In this document: positions 28,317-38,050 of the stretch, one piece after another
Position numbering within the stretch: position 1 is the first letter of the stretch
Layout of the letters: each line of letters starts with the position of its first letter
From: Pseudomonadota bacterium
GTDB taxonomy: Bacteria > Pseudomonadota > Gammaproteobacteria > Xanthomonadales > Ahniellaceae
Assembly (NCBI GenBank): GCA_022843465.1
Contig: JALHNO010000016.1
Coordinates: forward strand, 34,728-97,432
Reading direction: 5' to 3'
DNA length: 62,705 nt
The notes under the pieces: model-generated
Database searches by the model: none
What the model saw: only the letters and a program-made list of their open reading frames with translations
What the model was told of the DNA's origin: nothing
Position numbers and translations under genes: made by a program

Positions 28317-31193
28317 TCAGAACTGCATCGACCAGCTGTTGATGTAGCCGGTATCACCACTCGCAGCATCCTGCACGCGCAGGTTCCAGGTGCCATTGGC
28401 CACTTCGCTGGAGGCGTTGATCGTCACCGTCTTGATGATGTTGTCGGTGCCGGCGCCGGTGCGGTTGTGGATGTTGTAGAGCGAGCCATCGGGCGCGACC
28501 AGATCGACTTTCAGGTCACCCTGGTAGGTGTGCACGATGTTCACCGACACACTCAGGTTCGATGGCGCATTGCCGGTACGGCCGCTGACCACGATCGGGC
28601 TGTTGACCGTGCTGTTGTCGGCGATCGGGTAGTCGGTCAGGTTCTGGAAGAAGCTGGCCCCGCCACCGACCGTGTAGCTGCCGGTCAGCGAGACGCCCGA
28701 GAACGCCGAGTAGGCCTTCAGCCGCACGTAGTAGGTGCCCGCCTGCGCCGTCGCGATATTGCAGGTCTCGGCATTGCCACCCAGGTACGGACGGCAGTCA
28801 TACACGGTGTCGGTCGGCGCCGAGCCGAACTTCACGTACATGTCGGCATCGCCGGTGCCACCAGCCATCACGAACTTCAGCCCGGTTGCGCCAGCCGGCA
28901 CCACCATCGTGTAGTTCAGCGAGGCGCCGGTTGCGGCCGAAAGACCGGTCACGGCAACGCCATTGGTCAACACATTGCCACCCGGGCTGGTCACTGTGAC
29001 CGACTGCGTGCGGCTGTTGGTCGCGCCACCGTTGTCGGTGACCGTCAAGACGACGCTGTAGGTGCCGGCGGCGCTGTAGGTCTTGCTCGGATTGGTCGCG
29101 GTTGACGTCGTGCTGTCACCGAAATTCCAGCTGCGCGAAGCAATGGTGCCGTCGCTGTCGGTGGAGGTATCGGTGAAGCTTGCCGTCAGGCCACTGGTGG
29201 TGAACGTGTAGTTGGCAACCGGCGCGACGTTGGCAGCTGTGCTGACCGTCACCGCGCGGGTGATGCTGTTGGTTGCGCCACCGTTGTCGGTGACCGTCAG
29301 TACGACGTTGTAGGTGCCGGCGGTGCTGTAGGTCTTGCTCGGATTGGTAGCCGTCGATGTCGTGCTGTCACCGAAGTTCCAGCTGCGCGATGCGATCGTG
29401 CCGTCGCTGTCGCTGGAGCTGTCGGTGAAGTTGGCCGTCAGACCGCTGGTGACAAACGAGAAGTTCGCGGTCGGCGCCACATTGCCACCGGTCGGAGCAA
29501 AGCCACCCTTCACATAGACATCCACCGACTGCGCGGTACCACCGCTTTCGTCACGGTTGTCGGTATAGATCGCCATGATGTCGTTGAGCACCATGTCCAT
29601 GCCGTTGTAGTCACCCCACTCGAAGGAGTCGGTGATATTGACCGAGGTCTGCGAGGTCAGCCGGACCGGAGTGCTGAACGTGACCGCGCCATCGGTCGAG
29701 ACCGAGTAGTAGAGGTCCACGCCGGTGCGACCGCTGCTGTGGCGGGTGTCGTAGAACATCACGAAGACGCGGCCGTTCTGGTCCACCGACATCCACGGAT
29801 TGAAGCGGTCGACGGTATTGATATCGGCCGATGAGTGGGCCAGGCTGCTGGCCCAGGTGGCGCCGCCGTCACGCGAACGCAGCACCTTGATCACCGAGTG
29901 ATTGGCGCTCGCGGTGGTGTTGTTCTCGGCGGTGTTGGTGTCGTTGTACGCGATGTAGAGGCTGTTGCCGAAGCTGCCGTTGCTGGTGTCGGCCTGGGCC
30001 GAAACATAGACAAAGGCGCGTCGCGTTTCCATGGCCGGGATCGGGAAATCGAAATCGGCATTGAGCGTCGCCGCGGTCACTGCAGCCGCGAACGAGGTGC
30101 CGGCATTGGTCGACTTCAGCACCCGGATCTGCTTGGCATTGCTGCCGCCAGACGTGGTCGGGAACACGAAATAGACATTGCCGGTCTTGTCCGACATCAG
30201 ATCGCTGCCGATGCCGCGGCTGGCGCTGTCGAGGGTCAGGTTGGTCGACCAGTTCAGACCGGTATCGGTCGAGCGCGAGAACTTCTGGACATTGTTCTCA
30301 TGCCAGGCCATGTAGATGTTGCCGAGATTCGGCGAGCCCGAATGCATATCGACGTGCAGGTATTCCTTGTCGGATACGTTGCCGGTCGAAAGCGTCTTGG
30401 CCAGGGTCCATGACGTGCCCGAGTTGGTCGAGCGATAGAACAGCACATTCGTGCCTGAGCCGACCACGGTCGACAGGGCGCCGGCATAGGCGATGCTGCC
30501 ATCGGGCGACCAGCCCACGGTCGGATCACAACAGGTGTTGGCGAGCGAAATCGCCGCACTCCAGGTCACGCCACCATCCGAGGATTTCCACATCTTCTGG
30601 CCGGAGCCGGGGCCATTGGTACCGGCGATGATCAGGTTGGTATTGGTCGGATGAATCGCGACTGCCGACTCGGCAGCGCCAGCCGGCGAGGTGACGCGCT
30701 TCTCGGTGCCACCCAGGAAGTTGGGAAGAAAATCGTTGACGCCACGGCTTTCGCCGCCGCCGCGGGTGATCACATAGCCACCTTCTTCGGTCGCACGCAC
30801 CGATCCGTAGATCGTGCCGTCGACCTTGAAGCCCTGATACTTCGCGAGGTAGCCGTTCAGCGCGCTGCGCGGATACTGCGCCGGGCCGCTGGTCAGCAGG
30901 TCTGGATTGGCCTTGCGCATCTCGACGCGGTAGAACGCCGGAATCGCGATGATCGCGTCGGACTCGTTGCGCGACAGCAGGTCGATGTCGGCCTTGGTCA
31001 ACTGGTAGTTGCGATCGTCCCAGGGACCGTACTTGGCAAGCTCTGCGTAGTTCACGCGAGCGTCTGCGCCACGGGTCTGGTCGACCGTGTAGCTCACGAC
31101 AGGCGGCCGGTTCTGCGCAACGCTCAGTCCGGAGTAGACAAGAGCGCCCGCGATGCTGAGGCGGATCGCCCAATTGCGATGGTGACTATTCAT
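28317..31193 (-). CDS. Secreted sialidase-fold protein with two PKD, a PPC and a P-domain
   Basis: A 958-residue predicted secreted protein with a signal peptide at the start ([21 protein letters not shown]). Domains in order: a beta-propeller with BNR/Asp-box-like repeats ([41 protein letters not shown]; about 145-555), two nearly identical PKD domains (about 565-735, each with [20 protein letters not shown]), a bacterial pre-peptidase C-terminal (PPC) domain (about 745-835) and a proprotein-convertase P-domain (about 845-958, YPIADNSTV...INSWSMQF). PPC and P-domains usually accompany secreted proteases, but I see no protease active site here. It is probably extracellular and binds or acts on polymers. 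A structured leader precedes it. Confidence 0.85.
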   Translation of the reverse strand: MNSHHRNWAIRLSIAGALVYSGLSVAQNRPPVVSYTVDQTRGADARVNYAELAKYGPWDDRNYQLTKADIDLLSRNESDAIIAIPAFYRVEMRKANPDLLTSGPAQYPRSALNGYLAKYQGFKVDGTIYGSVRATEEGGYVITRGGGESRGVNDFLPNFLGGTEKRVTSPAGAAESAVAIHPTNTNLIIAGTNGPGSGQKMWKSSDGGVTWSAAISLANTCCDPTVGWSPDGSIAYAGALSTVVGSGTNVLFYRSTNSGTSWTLAKTLSTGNVSDKEYLHVDMHSGSPNLGNIYMAWHENNVQKFSRSTDTGLNWSTNLTLDSASRGIGSDLMSDKTGNVYFVFPTTSGGSNAKQIRVLKSTNAGTSFAAAVTAATLNADFDFPIPAMETRRAFVYVSAQADTSNGSFGNSLYIAYNDTNTAENNTTASANHSVIKVLRSRDGGATWASSLAHSSADINTVDRFNPWMSVDQNGRVFVMFYDTRHSSGRTGVDLYYSVSTDGAVTFSTPVRLTSQTSVNITDSFEWGDYNGMDMVLNDIMAIYTDNRDESGGTAQSVDVYVKGGFAPTGGNVAPTANFSFVTSGLTANFTDSSSDSDGTIASRSWNFGDSTTSTATNPSKTYSTAGTYNVVLTVTDNGGATNSITRAVTVSTAANVAPVANYTFTTSGLTASFTDTSTDSDGTIASRSWNFGDSTTSTATNPSKTYSAAGTYSVVLTVTDNGGATNSRTQSVTVTSPGGNVLTNGVAVTGLSAATGASLNYTMVVPAGATGLKFVMAGGTGDADMYVKFGSAPTDTVYDCRPYLGGNAETCNIATAQAGTYYVRLKAYSAFSGVSLTGSYTVGGGASFFQNLTDYPIADNSTVNSPIVVSGRTGNAPSNLSVSVNIVHTYQGDLKVDLVAPDGSLYNIHNRTGAGTDNIIKTVTINASSEVANGTWNLRVQDAASGDTGYINSWSMQF

Positions 31194-31219
31194 TGTTGTG
31201 TGGTATCCACTGATGGTTT

Positions 31220-31304
31220 CTCCCCGCGCCCGAGCCTGCGCCCTGGCACCCTTCGGAAGATCACGGACGCCCTCGCGTCCTGTGCTGCCAACCGTTGCGG
31301 GGAG
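31220..31304 (-). promoter_or_regulatory. Structured 5' leader of the secreted sialidase-fold gene
   Basis: Read on the minus strand, three nested or adjacent stems can form: an outer 8-bp stem (31304-31297 with 31227-31220, CTCCCCGC/GCGGGGAG), an inner 5-bp stem (TGGCA/TGCCA, 31290-31286 with 31248-31244), and a hairpin at 31280-31265 (GGACGC/GCGTCC, 4-nt loop). The outer stem closes 26 nt before the start codon, so it could control translation. It matches no riboswitch family that I can name with confidence. Confidence 0.4.
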
Positions 31305-31643
31305 AGCCCCCGACTGGGTCAGTCTCATCGCGGCCACCGCTTCCGACGGATAGACGCGTCCATATCGAAGGATCCCCAGACCCATTCGACCTTGCGGTTT
31401 CACTGCAGTCCCACCGTTCATTGCCCGGGCACTGATCGAATGCGCGAGTACTTGAACCAGGCTGGGTAAGGTTGATCGCGCGGCCCTGCCGCCCGACTCT
31501 TGCGTGAATCCGCAGACGCTTCACATCATTCTGCAGACTCGATCCAACTCCGTCTGGGGGATGAGCCCCTGAGGCCGCCGGATGTATATGTCAAATTCAG
31601 TCACAAGTCTTGCTGCAACGCGGCGTAAAGCGCCCCGCGTTGA
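31305..31643. other. Intergenic DNA between the sialidase-fold gene and ppc
   Basis: No gene, repeat of the REP families or convincing terminator is visible. The stretch should hold the promoter of the minus-strand sialidase-fold gene and the transcript end of ppc. Base composition drops slightly in the last 60 bp (TGTATATGTCAAATTC). Confidence 0.5.
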
Positions 31644-34343
31644 TCAACCGGTGTTCTGCAGCGCCTGCGAAACGCCGTGCACGGTCGAGCACAGGGCACG
31701 AAACAGCGCATCGTCGGGGCGGTCGGCGGCGCGCCAGCGTTCCAGCAGATCACGCTGGAGCAGGCTGATCGGATCGGTATAGGGGTTGCGCAGACGCAAG
31801 GAGCGCGCCAGTCGCGGATCATCGCTGAGCAGGGCGCGACCGCGCAGGCGCTCGACGCCATCACGAGTGAGCGCGTGCTCGGCGAGCAAGCGGGGGAAGA
31901 ACCGGGCATGCAGGGGACCGGAGAGTTCGGAGAAGCGCTCGGCAATCGCCATATCGCCCTTGGCCATCACCATCTCGACATCGGACAACAGGGCCTTGAA
32001 GAAGGGCCAATCATTGGCCATTTCGCTGATGGCAGCGAACCCATGGCGCTCGACCGCAGCCTGCAGGGCGGAGCCGATGCCATACCAGCCCGGCAAGCCG
32101 GCGCGGCATTGGGTCCAGGCGAACACCCAGGGAATCGCGCGCAGGCTCTCGACGCCCAGCATGTTGCCGCGCTTGGGTGGCCGCGACCCCAGGGTCATGC
32201 GTTCGATCACATCAATCGGCGTCGCCTCGCGAAAATACTCGACGAAGCCCGGTGTATCCGCAACCAGGTTGCGGTAGGCAGCGAAGGCATCGGCCGAGAT
32301 TGTCCGCATCCATTCGCGCCACTGCGCTTCGCGCGGTTCGGGCGGACGTGGTCGCACCGTGGCCGCGATCACCGCACCGGTGGTCTGGCTCAACTCGCGC
32401 AGAGCCAGGGCATCAATGCCGTATTTGCGATGAATCACTTCACCCTGCTCGGTGACCCGCAGGTGCCCGCGCAGCGAGCGCCGCGGCGCCGCCATCAGGG
32501 CATGTGCCGTCTTGCCACCGCCGCGACTGACCGAGCCACCGCGGCCATGAAAGAAGACCACTTCGACGCCACGCGTCGCCGCCACATCCATCAGCTCCAC
32601 CTGGGCGCGCTGCAGAGACCAGCGCGCGCTGAGCAAACCGCCATCCTTGGCGCTGTCGGAATAACCAAGCATCACGGTCTGGCGATGGCCGCGTGCGCTG
32701 ACATGACTGCGATAGGCGGGGTCATCGAGCAGATCGGCCAGCGTGGCGGGCGCTCGCTGCAGATCGGCGATGGTTTCGAACAACGGTGCCACATCGAGCG
32801 CGACATGGCCATCGGCGTCCTGCAATCCGGCTCCACGCGCCCACGCCAGGACCTGGAGCACATCACTGGCATGGCTGGCCATGCTGATGATGTAGACGCC
32901 GGTAGCCGCGGGGCCCAGCCGGTGGTGCGCCTTGGCCAGCGCGGCAAACACCGCGCATTCGCGGATCCATGCCGGATCATCGGCATCTTCAGCGAGCGGC
33001 TCGCGCCCGGCCGCAGTCGCTCGCAGCAGATCCATGCGGCGGGATTCATCGTCCCAGCGCGCGCTGTAGACTGCGCTCCAGGCATCGCGCTGAACACGGG
33101 CATCCTGACGGACGTCCAGGCGCGCCAGATGAAAGCCGAAGGTGCGGACGCGCCAGAGCAGGCGACGGACGGCAAACCAGCCGCCGTGCAGACCACGATT
33201 GGCCAGCAGGCTCTCGGAAATGGTCGTGATGTCCCGCTCGAACTCTGCCACATCCGGGTAGGCCGTCGCGGCATCCTGTGCCGTCGCCTGCAGCCGTGCG
33301 CCCATCAGTCGCAACAGCATCCGGTAGGGCATGTCGCGATGACGCGGGCGGATACGGGCATCGGCATCGGGCAGCAGAGCCCGGTAACGCGCAACCAGTT
33401 CCTGCACCGCCGCGGAAACCGGCACGCGCCCCAGGGTCTGACTGAGCAGACGCTCCAGCCGTGCCAGATCGCGCCGATAGCAGTCGATGATCATCCGCCG
33501 CTGTGCCGCCAGCGATTCGGCAATGGTGTCGGCGCCGACATTGGGATTGCCATCCATGTCGCCGCCCACCCAACTGGCGAAGCGCAGCATCGTGGGCAGC
33601 TCGGCCGAAATGCCGTAATGGCGTTCGAGCGCATCGCTGAACACCTCGTAGAAGACCGGCACGATGCGGTAGAGATGATCGGCCAGGTAATAGGTGACGT
33701 GTTCACGTTCGTCGGCGACGCTGGGTCGCACCGGTGCACCCTCCGCCGTTTGCCAGCCCGCAGTCAGCGCCATCCGGAGCCGCGCCCAATCGGTGGCACG
33801 CTCACCGGGCGTGCGATCACTCAGCAGATCGGCAAGCAGGCAGCGCACCATCTCGCCCTCCTTCTCCAGCAGCGAGCGCCGCACCGCCTCCGTCGGATGC
33901 GCGGTAAAGACCGGTTCGATATCGAGCTGGCCGATGGTATTCATCAGCTCATCGGCCGATACACCGGAGGCATGCAAGCGATTCAGCACATCACGCAGCC
34001 CTTCGGGCGGCCAACTGTCACCCTGCAACTGGTAGTGGCGATGGCGGCGGATGCGGTGCACGCGCTCGGCAATGTTCACCACCTGAAAATAGGTGGCGAA
34101 TGCGCGTGCGACCAGTTCGGCATGCTCGGGGCTCAGACCACCGAGGCGCTCCTGCAGATCGGCGGTGGATTCGGCGTTCTCGCGTCGGCGGATCGCGCTG
34201 GCGCGGATCGCCTCGATCTCGTCGAGAAAGTGGGGGCCGACCTGTTCTTCGAGCAATTCGCCAACCAGTGCCCCAAGGCGACGCACATCATCGCGAAGCC
34301 CCTGGTCCGTGGCCGGAAACTCGACTTCGCGCAGCTCTTCCAC
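31644..34343 (-). CDS. ppc: Phosphoenolpyruvate carboxylase
   Basis: An 899-residue enzyme that makes oxaloacetate from phosphoenolpyruvate and bicarbonate, refilling the TCA cycle. Clear family motifs are [12 protein letters not shown] (catalytic His, near residue 140), [13 protein letters not shown] near 550, [14 protein letters not shown] (glycine-rich phosphate site near 590), and the fixed C-terminal ALQNTG. Length is normal. The start is GTG 34343, five nt after a GGGG stretch, and I see no better ATG nearby. Confidence 0.96.
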   Translation of the reverse strand: MEELREVEFPATDQGLRDDVRRLGALVGELLEEQVGPHFLDEIEAIRASAIRRRENAESTADLQERLGGLSPEHAELVARAFATYFQVVNIAERVHRIRRHRHYQLQGDSWPPEGLRDVLNRLHASGVSADELMNTIGQLDIEPVFTAHPTEAVRRSLLEKEGEMVRCLLADLLSDRTPGERATDWARLRMALTAGWQTAEGAPVRPSVADEREHVTYYLADHLYRIVPVFYEVFSDALERHYGISAELPTMLRFASWVGGDMDGNPNVGADTIAESLAAQRRMIIDCYRRDLARLERLLSQTLGRVPVSAAVQELVARYRALLPDADARIRPRHRDMPYRMLLRLMGARLQATAQDAATAYPDVAEFERDITTISESLLANRGLHGGWFAVRRLLWRVRTFGFHLARLDVRQDARVQRDAWSAVYSARWDDESRRMDLLRATAAGREPLAEDADDPAWIRECAVFAALAKAHHRLGPAATGVYIISMASHASDVLQVLAWARGAGLQDADGHVALDVAPLFETIADLQRAPATLADLLDDPAYRSHVSARGHRQTVMLGYSDSAKDGGLLSARWSLQRAQVELMDVAATRGVEVVFFHGRGGSVSRGGGKTAHALMAAPRRSLRGHLRVTEQGEVIHRKYGIDALALRELSQTTGAVIAATVRPRPPEPREAQWREWMRTISADAFAAYRNLVADTPGFVEYFREATPIDVIERMTLGSRPPKRGNMLGVESLRAIPWVFAWTQCRAGLPGWYGIGSALQAAVERHGFAAISEMANDWPFFKALLSDVEMVMAKGDMAIAERFSELSGPLHARFFPRLLAEHALTRDGVERLRGRALLSDDPRLARSLRLRNPYTDPISLLQRDLLERWRAADRPDDALFRALCSTVHGVSQALQNTG

Positions 34344-34508
34344 GGCAACCCCGATCGACGCCCAGGAAGCCCAAGACTAGCCGGCTTGTTTGATGCAACG
34401 CAACAAGGTACGCCTATCGAAGAACGCCGTGCTCATCCTGGCGTGCTGCGAACTGTGACGTCCCTATCGCCAGGACACTGGCCGCAGCCCGGCCTGCTAT
34501 CGCCATGC

Positions 34509-34781
34509 TCAGGGCGCGGGCGACACCGGCTTGGACGGCGCCGCCATCAGGACGGTGGCGCGGCTGGCACCGGGTTTGACCACGCTGTATTCGCCTTCGA
34601 ACACATTGCCGGGCACCGGCTTGGGCCTGGCGCCGCGGCCACGCCGGACCAGATGAACAATGCTCATCACGATCAGTACCTTGAGGGCGATCAGCATGCC
34701 CAGCAGCAGCCCACCGACCAGAAACAGGGCAATAGCGAGCCGCTTGAGTACGGTGGCGACAATATCCAGCAGGGCAGACAT
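34509..34781 (-). CDS. Small membrane protein of unknown function
   Basis: A 90-residue protein with one long or two tight hydrophobic segments (about 8-46), a positive RRGRGARPKP stretch after them, and a soluble tail ending in SKPVSPAP. AAGGA lies 7 nt before the ATG. No family is recognised. It is divergent from the Rieske gene across about 75 bp. Confidence 0.65.
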   Translation of the reverse strand: MSALLDIVATVLKRLAIALFLVGGLLLGMLIALKVLIVMSIVHLVRRGRGARPKPVPGNVFEGEYSVVKPGASRATVLMAAPSKPVSPAP

Positions 34782-34855
34782 CTTTGATCCTTGCGCGGAA
34801 ACGCGGTCATTGCGTCAGAATGTGCCTCATTGTGCAGCAGGAGTGTGGACGTCGC

Positions 34856-35236
34856 ATGAACGAACCCGAACCCGACGCGGGCGAATCCGGGGCAATGCTG
34901 CCCGAGCAGCCGCGCGTGCTCTGCGCCGTCAGCGATATTCCCGAGGAATCTGCGCTCGGCCTGCAGATCGCCTCGGCTACTGGCGGATTCCCGGTGGTGC
35001 TCACCCGCCAGGGCGATGCGGTGCAGGCCTTCCACAACGAATGTCCGCATGCCGGTCGTCGCCTGGACTGGGTTCCGGGACAATTCCTGATCGAAAACCG
35101 ATTATTGATCTGCGCGGCTCACGGCGCTGCGTTCACCCGCGACAGCGGGCTTTGCCTCGCCGGTCCCTGTCGCGGCCAGGGTCTGGTGCGCTTCCCGGTG
35201 CTGGTGCGCGATGGCCAGGTCCTCGTGGCCCGGTAA
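34856..35236 (+). CDS. Rieske 2Fe-2S protein
   Basis: A 126-residue stand-alone Rieske domain. The cluster ligands are C63-x-H65 (ECPHAG) and C86-x2-H89 (ICAAHG), followed by the usual C/G-rich loop (SGLCLAGPCRGQGLVRFPV). Such small proteins carry electrons to oxygenases or act as NirD-like subunits; the partner is not in this window. The ATG 34856 is preceded by AGGAG, at a rather long 13 nt. The gene is transcribed alone. Confidence 0.85.
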   Translation: MNEPEPDAGESGAMLPEQPRVLCAVSDIPEESALGLQIASATGGFPVVLTRQGDAVQAFHNECPHAGRRLDWVPGQFLIENRLLICAAHGAAFTRDSGLCLAGPCRGQGLVRFPVLVRDGQVLVAR

Positions 35237-35304
35237 CTGTTTGGGGGCATGGGCGTAGCCGCGGGGTTGCGTCGGACCCGCGCTTGCTCCGATGCCATGC
35301 CAGC

Positions 35305-36096
35305 TCAGCGTTCCAGCCAGATCAGGCTCGCCATCCGGCCGCAGCGGCCATCACGGCGGTACGAGTAGAAAAGATCCGGCTCCGAATACGTGCAGTGGCT
35401 GGCTTCGCCGATGCGCTCGACACCCAGCGCCCGCAGCCGCAGGCGCGCCAGAAGATGGAGATCGCACAGCCACTTCCCGGCATGGCCGGAAGGGTGCGGC
35501 CGAAACGCTACCGCGGCGTCGGCTTGCCCATCGATAAACGCGGCACGCACCTCGGCACCCACTTCGAACGCGTCCCGACCGATCGCCGGTCCCAGCCAGG
35601 CCTGCAGACGCTGCGGTGGCGCATGCAACTGTTGCACGGTGGCTTCGATCACGCCGGCGGCCAGTCCACGCCAGCCGGCATGCGCGGCGGCAACTTCGCT
35701 GCCATCGTCGGCACAGAGCAGGATGGGCAGACAATCGGCGGTCATGATCGCAAGCACGACCGCGCGATCAGCGGTGTACGCGGCATCGGCCTGAAGCGCG
35801 TCGGCATCCCCGCAGAAGGCGGCGCCCGCCTCTGCCCTGAACACGCGGGTACCGTGCACCTGGCGCAACCAGATCGGCTCGTCCGGCAATCCCAGCACCT
35901 GACGCAGGCGATCACGATTGCCGCGTACCGCGACCGCCTCATCGCCTACGTGGTCACCAAGATTGCAGTGGTCGTAAGGCGCTTGCGACATGCCCGGACT
36001 GCGCCGCGTCGATACCGCTGCCCGCACGCCGGGCGGCGCATCCCAATCCGGAATCAGAAACCCTTCCGAAGTCAGTGCTGCAGTGCCTGCGCTCAT
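35305..36096 (-). CDS. pgeF: Peptidoglycan editing factor PgeF (YfiH, laccase-domain) family
   Basis: A 263-residue protein of the DUF152/laccase-domain (polyphenol oxidase) family. Signature segments are RQVHG, TADCLPILL, AAHAGWRGL, LGPAIG and YSYRRDG; His of QVHG, Cys of TADC and His of AHAGW form the zinc/copper site in known structures. E. coli YfiH removes wrongly placed amino acids in peptidoglycan precursors, and family members also have nucleoside phosphorylase or deaminase activity. The gene starts 2 bp after rluD ends, the same order as in E. coli. Confidence 0.92.
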   Translation of the reverse strand: MSAGTAALTSEGFLIPDWDAPPGVRAAVSTRRSPGMSQAPYDHCNLGDHVGDEAVAVRGNRDRLRQVLGLPDEPIWLRQVHGTRVFRAEAGAAFCGDADALQADAAYTADRAVVLAIMTADCLPILLCADDGSEVAAAHAGWRGLAAGVIEATVQQLHAPPQRLQAWLGPAIGRDAFEVGAEVRAAFIDGQADAAVAFRPHPSGHAGKWLCDLHLLARLRLRALGVERIGEASHCTYSEPDLFYSYRRDGRCGRMASLIWLER

Positions 36097-36098
36097 GT

Positions 36099-37088
36099 TC
36101 AGCGCGCCGCAAAAGCCTTGCTGTCCGCGCGCAGTACCGCGAGCAGATTGAGCATGTCCGCTGGCACCGGGGCTTCGGTACTGATCAATTTGCCACTGCG
36201 CGGGTGTTCGAATTCGAGAAACTGCGCATGCAGTGCCTGCCTGCGGAAGCCGCGCAGCGCGGCGTCGAGCTCGGCTGTCGCCGCCTTGGGAATTTTCAAC
36301 CCGGTGCCATACAGCGGATCGCCGACAATGGCGTGGCGGATGCTCGCGAGATGTACGCGGATCTGATGGGTACGCCCGGTTTCCAGTTTGCAGGTCAGCA
36401 GCGTGTGTGCGCGAAATCGTTCAGCGACGCGGTAGTGGGTCACGGCTTCGCGGCCGCCCTCGCGCACCGCCATTTTCAGGCGATCATGCGGGCTGCGGTC
36501 GATCGGCTTGTCGATCCGGTTGCCCGCAATGATTTCGCCGACCACGATCGCAAGGTAACGCCGGTTGACTTCGCGCTCGGAGAGCTGGGCCACCAGCGCC
36601 GCATGCGCCTCGACATTGCGCGCAACCACGAGCGCTCCCGAAGTGTCCTTGTCGAGGCGATGGACGATGCCTGCACGCGGCACTTCGCGCAGGCGGGCAT
36701 CGCGGTGCAGGAGCGCATTGACCAGGGTACCGCTGGGATTGCCGGCGCCGGGATGAACCACCAGCCCTGCTACCTTGTTGATCACCAGCACGTCGGGGTC
36801 TTCGTAAATGACATCGAGCGCGATGTCTTCGGGCGCATCGCGCACTTCCTCGCGCATCTCGGCTTCAATGCGCACCTGGTCCCCGGGTGCGACCGGATCG
36901 CGCGGACGCGCCTCGGCGTCGTTCAGCAAGGCCTTGCCGTCCTTGATCCAGCCGGTCAGCCGGCTGCGGGAAAACTGCGGGAACAGCTCGGCCAGGGCCT
37001 GATCGAAGCGCCTGCCTGCCAGTGCCTCTGTGACTTCGGCCGCCAGCAACTCGGATTCAACGGCTTCTTGGGAACTCGATGGGGACAC
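36099..37088 (-). CDS. rluD: 23S rRNA pseudouridine synthase RluD
   Basis: A 329-residue enzyme that converts uridines to pseudouridine in helix 69 of 23S rRNA. An S4-like RNA-binding domain (about 20-75) precedes the catalytic domain with [17 protein letters not shown], where the Asp is catalytic, and [15 protein letters not shown] chose GTG 37088 because AAGGA lies 6 nt upstream and the resulting length matches E. coli RluD (326); an in-frame ATG at 37154 is the alternative. It forms an operon with pgeF and is divergent from bamD. Confidence 0.92.
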   Translation of the reverse strand: MSPSSSQEAVESELLAAEVTEALAGRRFDQALAELFPQFSRSRLTGWIKDGKALLNDAEARPRDPVAPGDQVRIEAEMREEVRDAPEDIALDVIYEDPDVLVINKVAGLVVHPGAGNPSGTLVNALLHRDARLREVPRAGIVHRLDKDTSGALVVARNVEAHAALVAQLSEREVNRRYLAIVVGEIIAGNRIDKPIDRSPHDRLKMAVREGGREAVTHYRVAERFRAHTLLTCKLETGRTHQIRVHLASIRHAIVGDPLYGTGLKIPKAATAELDAALRGFRRQALHAQFLEFEHPRSGKLISTEAPVPADMLNLLAVLRADSKAFAAR

Positions 37089-37180
37089 GGAAAATCCTTG
37101 GTGAACGTACGCGGAACCACGCTTTTCTGCATCGGCGGGGCTTTGGGCTATCATGCCGGTCTCATTCTAGGACGCTTTGC

Positions 37181-38026
37181 ATGCCGACTTGCCGATTTAC
37201 CCCTGTTCGCGCCCTGCTCATCCTTCTGCTGGTGCTGTTTGCGGCCTCCTGTTCGAAGAACGTCCGCATCCAGGCTGCCGAGACGCTGCCCGCTGACGCC
37301 CTCTACGCCGAAGCCAAGCGCTCGCTGGACGACGGCGCCCATGAGCGCGCGATCAAGTTCTACCAGCGCCTGGTAGCGCGTTTTCCGTACGGCTCCTACC
37401 ACGAGCAGGGTCAGATCGATCTGGCTTATGCCTTCTACAAGCGCAACAAGCACGAGGAAGCGCTGTCAGCCGTCAACCGCTTCATCAAGCTGTATCCGAC
37501 CCACGCCCGCATCGACTATGCCTACTACCTGCGCGGGCTGGTGAATTTCAATCGCCAGGCCGGCTTTCTGGAACGTCGCTTCCGCAGCGACCTGACCCGC
37601 CGCGATCTGCAGTATGTCCGCCAGAGCTTCCAGGATTTCAACGAACTGGTCGAGAAGTATCCGCAGAGCGCCTACGCCCCGGACGCCCGCCAGCGCATGA
37701 TCCATCTGCGCAATGGCCTGGCCCAGGGCGAGATCATGATCGCCGGCTACTATCTGCGCCGCGGTGCCTGGGTGGCATCGGCGCAACGCGCCAAGTTCGT
37801 GCTGGAGACCTATCAGGAAGCCCCGCAGACCGGCGACGCGCTGGCCATCCTGGCCGAGAGCTACAAGCAACTCGGGCAGACCAAGCTCGCCGACGACGCC
37901 AGTCGGGTACTCAAGCAGAACTATCCCGACCATCCCTATTTCGACGGCAAATGGCCGGCCAAGCGCGTGTTCTGGCGCCAGCTCAACCCGTTTTCCTCGG
38001 ATGTCTCCCCGGTCAAGTCGAGCTGA
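37181..38026 (+). CDS. bamD: Outer membrane assembly lipoprotein BamD
   Basis: A 281-residue lipoprotein of the BAM complex, which inserts beta-barrel proteins into the outer membrane. The signal peptide ends in A-A-S-C with the lipidated C24. Tetratricopeptide-like repeats follow (YAEAKRSLDDGAHERAIKFYQRL..., YAFYKRNKHEEALSAVNRFI, and more), with the family segment DFNELVEKYPQSAYAPDARQRM. The start is ATG 37181 with AGGA 9 nt upstream. It is divergent from rluD, as in E. coli, and convergent with the acyltransferase gene. Confidence 0.95.
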   Translation: MPTCRFTPVRALLILLLVLFAASCSKNVRIQAAETLPADALYAEAKRSLDDGAHERAIKFYQRLVARFPYGSYHEQGQIDLAYAFYKRNKHEEALSAVNRFIKLYPTHARIDYAYYLRGLVNFNRQAGFLERRFRSDLTRRDLQYVRQSFQDFNELVEKYPQSAYAPDARQRMIHLRNGLAQGEIMIAGYYLRRGAWVASAQRAKFVLETYQEAPQTGDALAILAESYKQLGQTKLADDASRVLKQNYPDHPYFDGKWPAKRVFWRQLNPFSSDVSPVKSS

Positions 38027-38050
38027 TTCCAGCGGTGCGCACTGCTGGAC

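Noticed and set aside
31220-31304. A cobalamin or cyclic-di-GMP-I riboswitch
   Set aside because: Only short stretches resemble the cores. The conserved loops and the rest of either consensus are missing, and the gene is not related to cobalamin.
31677-34787. A 1036-residue plus-strand open frame antisense to ppc
   Set aside because: Same reason: it spans ppc and the neighbouring small gene, has no start signal, and shows no domain. Similar antisense frames over the S9 peptidase and other genes were dropped too.
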